This document shows positions 55,795 through 64,000 of a DNA stretch of 64,000 nt, piece after piece; the first letter of the stretch is position 1; each line of letters begins with the position of its first letter. The DNA comes from CAMLIZ01 sp040758375 (GTDB lineage Bacteria > Pseudomonadota > Gammaproteobacteria > Burkholderiales > Burkholderiaceae_C). The notes below the pieces were generated by a model. The model was given only the letters and a program-made list of their open reading frames with translations. It ran no database searches and had not been told where the DNA came from. The translations under genes were made by a program, and so were the position numbers. The stretch lies in assembly GCA_040758375.1 (NCBI GenBank), contig JBFLWE010000010.1:24415-88414 (forward strand), given 5' to 3'.

Positions 55795-55888
55795 CTCTCC
55801 TTACGCCGGTACGAACCGGTTCAAGTTCTCGGGTTCGGCCATCGAAGCCATCTCAGCCCCTGCTCGATCGAACAGGCGCACCCCGGAG
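55795..55888 (-). promoter_or_regulatory. TPP riboswitch (THI element) upstream of thiC
   Basis: Minus-strand RNA reads CCGGGGTGCGCC (P1/P2), GGGGCTGAGATGGC with the universal CUGAGA bulge, ACCC-like ACCCGAGAACTTGAACC, and TTCGTACCGGCGTAAGGAGAG, the 3' end of the aptamer. Downstream, a 7-bp perfect stem CCGCGCG/CGCGCGG (55760-55775) precedes the thiC Shine-Dalgarno; no T run follows, so regulation is likely by ribosome access. Aptamer to start: about 83 nt. Confidence 0.95.
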
Positions 55889-55917
55889 CGTGGGCGGAGT
55901 ATAGGCGTGCGGGCCGC

Positions 55918-56892
55918 TCAAGGCGAGATCAGCCACAACGGCCGCGGCGCCACGCGAAACTCCAGCGGCGCGCGCAGCCAGCAAACCTCGCCGTCGATGG
56001 CCACCTTGGCGCGTCGCGGGCCATAGGGCAGGCCCGGGCGCACCACCATGCGCTCGAACTCGAAGCTCTCCACGCCCGCGGCGCTGCCCAACGTGCCCAG
56101 CGCTCCGCGCAGCAGCAGCCAAAGCATCGTCAAGCTGCCCACCGGCTTGAGCATCACCGCGGCGATGCGCCCACGCGCCGGCGCGGCCGCCTCCTCCAGG
56201 CCCACCCGCTCCATCTGCAGGCGATTGTTGCCGACGAACAGCGTCGGCGTGCGCACGCGCCGTCGCCGCCCCTCCAGGTCGATCAGCAAGGTCCACTGCC
56301 GGTGCGCGCGCAACAGGGTCCACACACCGGCGAGCAGCGCGTTCCAAGGACTGCGGCCCATGGTGCGCTGGAAGCTCTCGCGGTCTTCCAGCGCCAGCGG
56401 ATACAAGCCCAGGCTGGCGTTGACCAGGCACACCCTGCCGTTCACCAGCGCGGTCTGCGCCGGCTTCAGCCGCCCCTGCAGCAGGATGGCCGCCGCTTCC
56501 TCCACCGCCAGCGGAATGCCGTGGGTGCGCGCGAAGTAGTTGAAGGTGCCCTGTGGCACCACGCCCATTGGGCAGCCGGCGTCGAAGGCCGCCTGCGCCA
56601 CTGCATTGACCGTGCCGTCGCCGCCCACCGCCACCACCGCACCGCCTTCGTCGCGCGCGCGCAGCGCGGCCGTCTGCGCGAGGCGCGCGATCGGCGCCTC
56701 GCGGGTGAGCAACACCACCTCATGCCGCCGGCCGGCCGCCTGCAGCGCCTGCACCAGCGTCTCGCGCACCCGCGAAGTGGGCTGCGCACCCGAGTGCTCG
56801 TTCATCACCAGCTGCAGCGGCCCCTGCGGCGCCGGGCGGGCGTCGGGGTCATCGGATGACGGTCGGTCCTGGTCTGCGAGGGCGGCTGTCAT
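55918..56892 (-). CDS. Diacylglycerol/lipid kinase family protein
   Basis: A 324-residue member of the DAGK catalytic family. The glycine motif VVAVGGDGTVNAVAQAAFDA and VVPQGTFNYFARTHGI (phosphate and lipid head regions) are intact, and the C-terminal beta-sandwich (about 175-320) has FEFERMVVRPGLPYGPRRAK. It resembles YegS/BmrU-type lipid kinases; substrate unknown. Starts at 56892 or at 56898 (two codons earlier); an ATG at 56952 gives an unlikely extension. It ends 29 nt before the riboswitch of thiC. Confidence 0.85.
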   Translation of the reverse strand: MTAALADQDRPSSDDPDARPAPQGPLQLVMNEHSGAQPTSRVRETLVQALQAAGRRHEVVLLTREAPIARLAQTAALRARDEGGAVVAVGGDGTVNAVAQAAFDAGCPMGVVPQGTFNYFARTHGIPLAVEEAAAILLQGRLKPAQTALVNGRVCLVNASLGLYPLALEDRESFQRTMGRSPWNALLAGVWTLLRAHRQWTLLIDLEGRRRRVRTPTLFVGNNRLQMERVGLEEAAAPARGRIAAVMLKPVGSLTMLWLLLRGALGTLGSAAGVESFEFERMVVRPGLPYGPRRAKVAIDGEVCWLRAPLEFRVAPRPLWLISP

Positions 56893-57023
56893 GGGCATGG
56901 GGCGGCAGCCCGCATGCCTGTGCATGCCGGCCACCTGCCAGCGCCAGGGCACAAGACGTGCCCGCCCACCGCGGCAGTCGGCCTTCGCGCGGTTTGCGCA
57001 GGCTCTTCAGCTACACTGCCGGC

Positions 57024-57231
57024 TTGCCAGGAGAGAGCTGCACACGCAGCCGCCGAAGGCGCAGGGGAAACCCGAACGCTCAGGCAAAAGGACTGGCAAA
57101 GACGTCGCCTCAACTCGCGGCGTACCTCACTGGAGAGAGACGGGTCTGCAAAGCTCGTCCACCGAAGGGGCAAGCGGAACTCCCGGCCACACCGGGCTCC
57201 GTCAATCTCTCAGGTAAAGCGGACAGCGAGG
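57024..57231 (+). promoter_or_regulatory. Tandem glycine riboswitch upstream of gcvT
   Basis: Two aptamers in series. The first (57026-57097) has CAGGAGAGAGCTGC, GCCGAAGGCGCAGGGG and CGCTCAGGCAAAAGGACTGG. The second (57126-57230) has CACTGGAGAGAGACGGGTC, CACCGAAGGGGCAAGCGG and AATCTCTCAGGTAAAGCGGA. GGAGAGAG and CUCAGG(C/U)AAA(A/G) are signature. A 28-nt linker joins them. gcvT begins 60 nt after. Glycine binding is expected to turn the operon on. The stretch from 56899 to 57023 holds only a possible TACACT -10 box at 57012. Confidence 0.97.
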
Positions 57232-57290
57232 GCATCCCCCACCTTCACCGGTGCAGGAACGATGGCCCTCGCAACTTCAAGACGTCCGCC

Positions 57291-58415
57291 ATGCCCGACA
57301 CGACCTCCGCGCTCCTGAAGACCCCGCTGCACGCGCTGCACCTGGAGCTGGGTGCCAAGATGGTGCCCTTTGCCGGCTACGAGATGCCGGTGAACTACCC
57401 CCACGGCATCATTGCCGAGCACAAGCACTGCCGCGAATCGGCGGCGCTGTTCGACGTGTCCCACATGGGCCAGCTGCGGCTGGTGGGCGCCGAGGCGGCC
57501 GCCGCGCTCGAGACCGTGGTGCCGGTCGACGTGGTGGACCTGCCGGTGTTCAAGCAGCGCTACGGGCTGTTCACCAATGCGGCCGGCGGCATCCTCGACG
57601 ACCTGATGATCACGCGCCGCGAGGACGACCTGTTCCTCGTGGTCAACGCGGCCTGCAAGGCCGCGGACACGCGCCACCTCGTCACCCACATCGGCCACCG
57701 CTGCCAGATCATCCCGCTCCCCGACCGCGCGCTGCTGGCGCTGCAGGGCCCGAAGGCAGTGGACGCACTGGCCCGGCTGAACCCCGATGTGGCCAAGCTC
57801 ACCTTCATGACCGGCGGCCACTTCGTGCTGGGCGATGCCGACTGCTTCGTCACCCGCTCGGGCTATACCGGCGAAGACGGCTTCGAGATTTCGGTGCCTG
57901 CCGAGCATGCCGTCGCGCTCGCCCGCCAGTTGCTCGCCACGCCCGAGGTCCAGCCCGCCGGCCTGGGCGCGCGCGACACGCTGCGCCTGGAAGCGGGCCT
58001 GTGCCTGTACGGCCACGACATCAACGAGACCACCACGCCGGTGGAAGCCGGCCTCACCTGGGCGATCCAGAAGGTGCGCCGCCCGGGCGGCGCGCGCGCC
58101 GGCCGCTACCCCGGCGCCGCGGCCATCGAGGCGCAGTTGGCCACCGGCGCGGTGGTCAAGCGCGTGGGCCTGCTGGGCCTGGAGCGCGTGCCGGTGCGCG
58201 AAGGCGCGCAGCTGTTCGACGCCCAGGGGCACAAGCTGGGCCACGTGACCAGCGGCACGCTGGCGCCCACGGTGAACCAACCCATCGCGATGGCCTACCT
58301 GGCCGCCAACCACGCGGCGCCAGGGCACGAGGTGTACGCTGAGGTGCGCGGCAAGCGGCTGCCGATGCGCGTGGCGCCCATGCCCTTTGCGCCGCACCGC
58401 TACCACCGCGGCTGA
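57291..58415 (+). CDS. gcvT: Aminomethyltransferase GcvT (T protein)
   Basis: Transfers the methylene group from aminomethylated H protein to tetrahydrofolate. ATG at 57291 gives 374 residues, starting MPDTTSALLKTPLHALHLEL. Domains: GcvT N (SAALFDVSHMGQLRLVGAEA) with the folate-site Asp in YTGEDGFEISVP, and the C-terminal barrel (SGTLAPTVNQPIAMAYL). Typical length. First enzyme gene behind the glycine riboswitch. Confidence 0.96.
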   Translation: MPDTTSALLKTPLHALHLELGAKMVPFAGYEMPVNYPHGIIAEHKHCRESAALFDVSHMGQLRLVGAEAAAALETVVPVDVVDLPVFKQRYGLFTNAAGGILDDLMITRREDDLFLVVNAACKAADTRHLVTHIGHRCQIIPLPDRALLALQGPKAVDALARLNPDVAKLTFMTGGHFVLGDADCFVTRSGYTGEDGFEISVPAEHAVALARQLLATPEVQPAGLGARDTLRLEAGLCLYGHDINETTTPVEAGLTWAIQKVRRPGGARAGRYPGAAAIEAQLATGAVVKRVGLLGLERVPVREGAQLFDAQGHKLGHVTSGTLAPTVNQPIAMAYLAANHAAPGHEVYAEVRGKRLPMRVAPMPFAPHRYHRG

Positions 58416-58459
58416 CACCCTCTTCCTCCTTCACCCAACGAACAAGCCAGGAGCACCCG

Positions 58460-58834
58460 ATGACGACGAAGTACACCCAGGAACACGAGTGGATCAACAT
58501 CGAGGACCACGAGGCCGCGATCGTCGGCATCACCCACCATGCGCAGGACGCGCTGGGCGACGTGGTGTTCGTGGACCTGCCCGAAGTGGGCAAGACCTAC
58601 AAGAAGGGCGACGTGGCCGGCGTGGTCGAGTCGGTCAAGGCCGCGGCCGACATCTACATGCCGGTCAGCGGCGAGGTGGTCGAGGTCAACGAAGCCCTGC
58701 GCGCCGACCCGTCGCTGGCCAACAGCGACCCGCTGGGCAACGGCTGGTTCTTCAAGGTGCATGTGACCAACATGGCCGAGTTCGACGAGCTGATGGACCC
58801 GCCGGCCTACGACGCGCTGCTCAAGACCCTCTGA
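58460..58834 (+). CDS. gcvH: Glycine cleavage H protein
   Basis: Lipoyl carrier of the glycine cleavage system, 124 residues. The lipoyl-lysine is residue 60 in GVVESVKAAADIYMPVSGE. Starts MTTKYTQEHEWINIEDHEAA. Lies 44 nt after gcvT and 27 nt before gcvP. Confidence 0.98.
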   Translation: MTTKYTQEHEWINIEDHEAAIVGITHHAQDALGDVVFVDLPEVGKTYKKGDVAGVVESVKAAADIYMPVSGEVVEVNEALRADPSLANSDPLGNGWFFKVHVTNMAEFDELMDPPAYDALLKTL

Positions 58835-58861
58835 TCGTCCCCTGCCCTTGCCCGCCCCATC

Positions 58862-61759
<2,898 letters not shown>

Positions 61760-62606
61760 ACGCCTCGCCGCGTTCGTCCTGCTGATGGCCTGGCTGGCGG
61801 CGCTGGCGGGGTGTGTGGAGCGCCAGTTCTTCTACCCCGACCGCACGGCATACACCACGCCCGCGCAGTTTGGCCTGAAGGCCCTGGACGTCACGATCCC
61901 CGGGCCCGAGGGCAGCCAGCTGCACGGCTGGTGGCTGCCCGCCGTGGGACCGGCGCTCGGCACTGTGCTGCACCTGCACGGCAACGCGGCCAACATCTCC
62001 AACCACCTGCCGTTGGTGGCCTGGGTGCCGCATGCAGGCTTCAACCTGCTGACCTTCGACTACCGCGGCTTCGGCAAGTCCGACGGCGAGCCCAGCCTCG
62101 ACGGCGTGGTGGCCGACGGCCTCGCGGCCCTGGCCTGGCTGAAGCGACAGCCGGGCGTGGACGCGCACAAGCTGGTGGTGCTGGGGCAAAGCCTGGGCGG
62201 CGCCACCGCGGTGCGCGTGGTGGCCGCCGACCCTGCGGGCGTGAAGCTGCTGGTGCTCGATTGCCCGTTCAGCAGCTACCGCGGCATTGCGCGCGACGCG
62301 GTGCGCGGCAGCTGGCTGGGCTGGGTGGCTCCCGCGGCCCTGCGGCTGCTGCCCGGCCATGACAAGGACCCGGTCACGGTGATCCGCCGCCTGCCGGTGC
62401 CGCTGTTCGTGCTGCACAGCGCCGACGATGCCGTCGTGCCGATTGCACACGGAAAAGCCTTGTACGCCGCGGCGCCCGAACCGAAGCAGTGGCTGGAAGT
62501 CCAACAAACACAGCATGTCGATGGACTCACACACGAGTCGATCAGACAGCGGGTGATCGCCGCAATGCAATCCGCACTGCAGGCACGCTGACATACGGAG
62601 ACCTTC

Positions 62607-63998
<1,392 letters not shown>

Positions 63999-64000
63999 AC

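Overview
The window is high-GC chromosomal DNA (near 70 % GC by eye, with long antisense open frames caused by GC bias). It comes from a betaproteobacterium, most likely Burkholderiales of the Comamonadaceae / Rubrivivax-Leptothrix-Caldimonas type. The evidence is gene order and family type: carA-carB-greA-DUF4149 facing yhbY, then rlmE-ftsH-folP-glmM-pst; surE-pcm-nlpD-rpoS; earP beside an Arg32-type efp; thiC-thiO-thiS-thiG-thiDE; and gcvT-gcvH-gcvP under a tandem glycine riboswitch. I see no rRNA, prophage, transposase, CRISPR array or plasmid function. It is a core-genome segment with small accessory patches.

Layout. 1-7.4 kb: pstS (cut by the window edge, with a Pho-box-like array), glmM, folP, ftsH and rlmE on the minus strand, yhbY on plus, then a DUF4149 membrane protein and greA. 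7.5-12 kb: carB and carA. 12-14 kb: a DMT exporter and a Bax-inhibitor-1 family membrane protein ending at a clear terminator. 14-19.6 kb: rlmD, a PolB-type exonuclease, then the stationary-phase block surE-pcm-nlpD-rpoS. 19.7-24.4 kb: a quinone oxidoreductase, a NarL-type response regulator with a polytopic histidine kinase, tRNA-His, and two overlapping tiny ORFs. 24.4-29 kb: ppiD, tRNA-Val, the HU gene, a second DMT exporter, pgsA, and a small lipoprotein whose 5' end is taken up by an 87-bp tandem repeat. 29-35 kb: uvrC, earP, efp, mnmC. 35-41.5 kb: a complete RND efflux system (membrane fusion protein, pump, outer membrane factor) directly behind rpiA.

41.5-50.3 kb: pyrD; a 3-oxoacid CoA-transferase pair diverging from a thioesterase and a PAS-LuxR regulator around an inverted repeat; a decayed flavin-binding gene; a GNAT gene; a tightly packed SDR-yceH-GNAT-thioesterase set; and ETF-ubiquinone oxidoreductase behind a palindromic operator. 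50.3-55.9 kb: a thiamin operon under a TPP riboswitch, with a fused ThiD-ThiE. 55.9-64 kb: a diacylglycerol kinase family protein, then glycine riboswitch, gcvT, gcvH, gcvP, an alpha/beta hydrolase lipoprotein and sdaA (glycine and serine breakdown).

Nothing here is clearly a new multi-gene system. The points most worth a second look are: a GC-rich dispersed repeat (three copies of a 22-nt core) at the 5' ends of two lipoprotein-type genes, apparently supplying the start codon of one; the overlapping 20-codon/60-codon pair at 24.16-24.40 kb; two strong palindromic operators without a neighbouring repressor gene; a perfect 28-nt palindrome between tRNA-Val and ppiD; and a two-component system with an unassigned membrane sensor.
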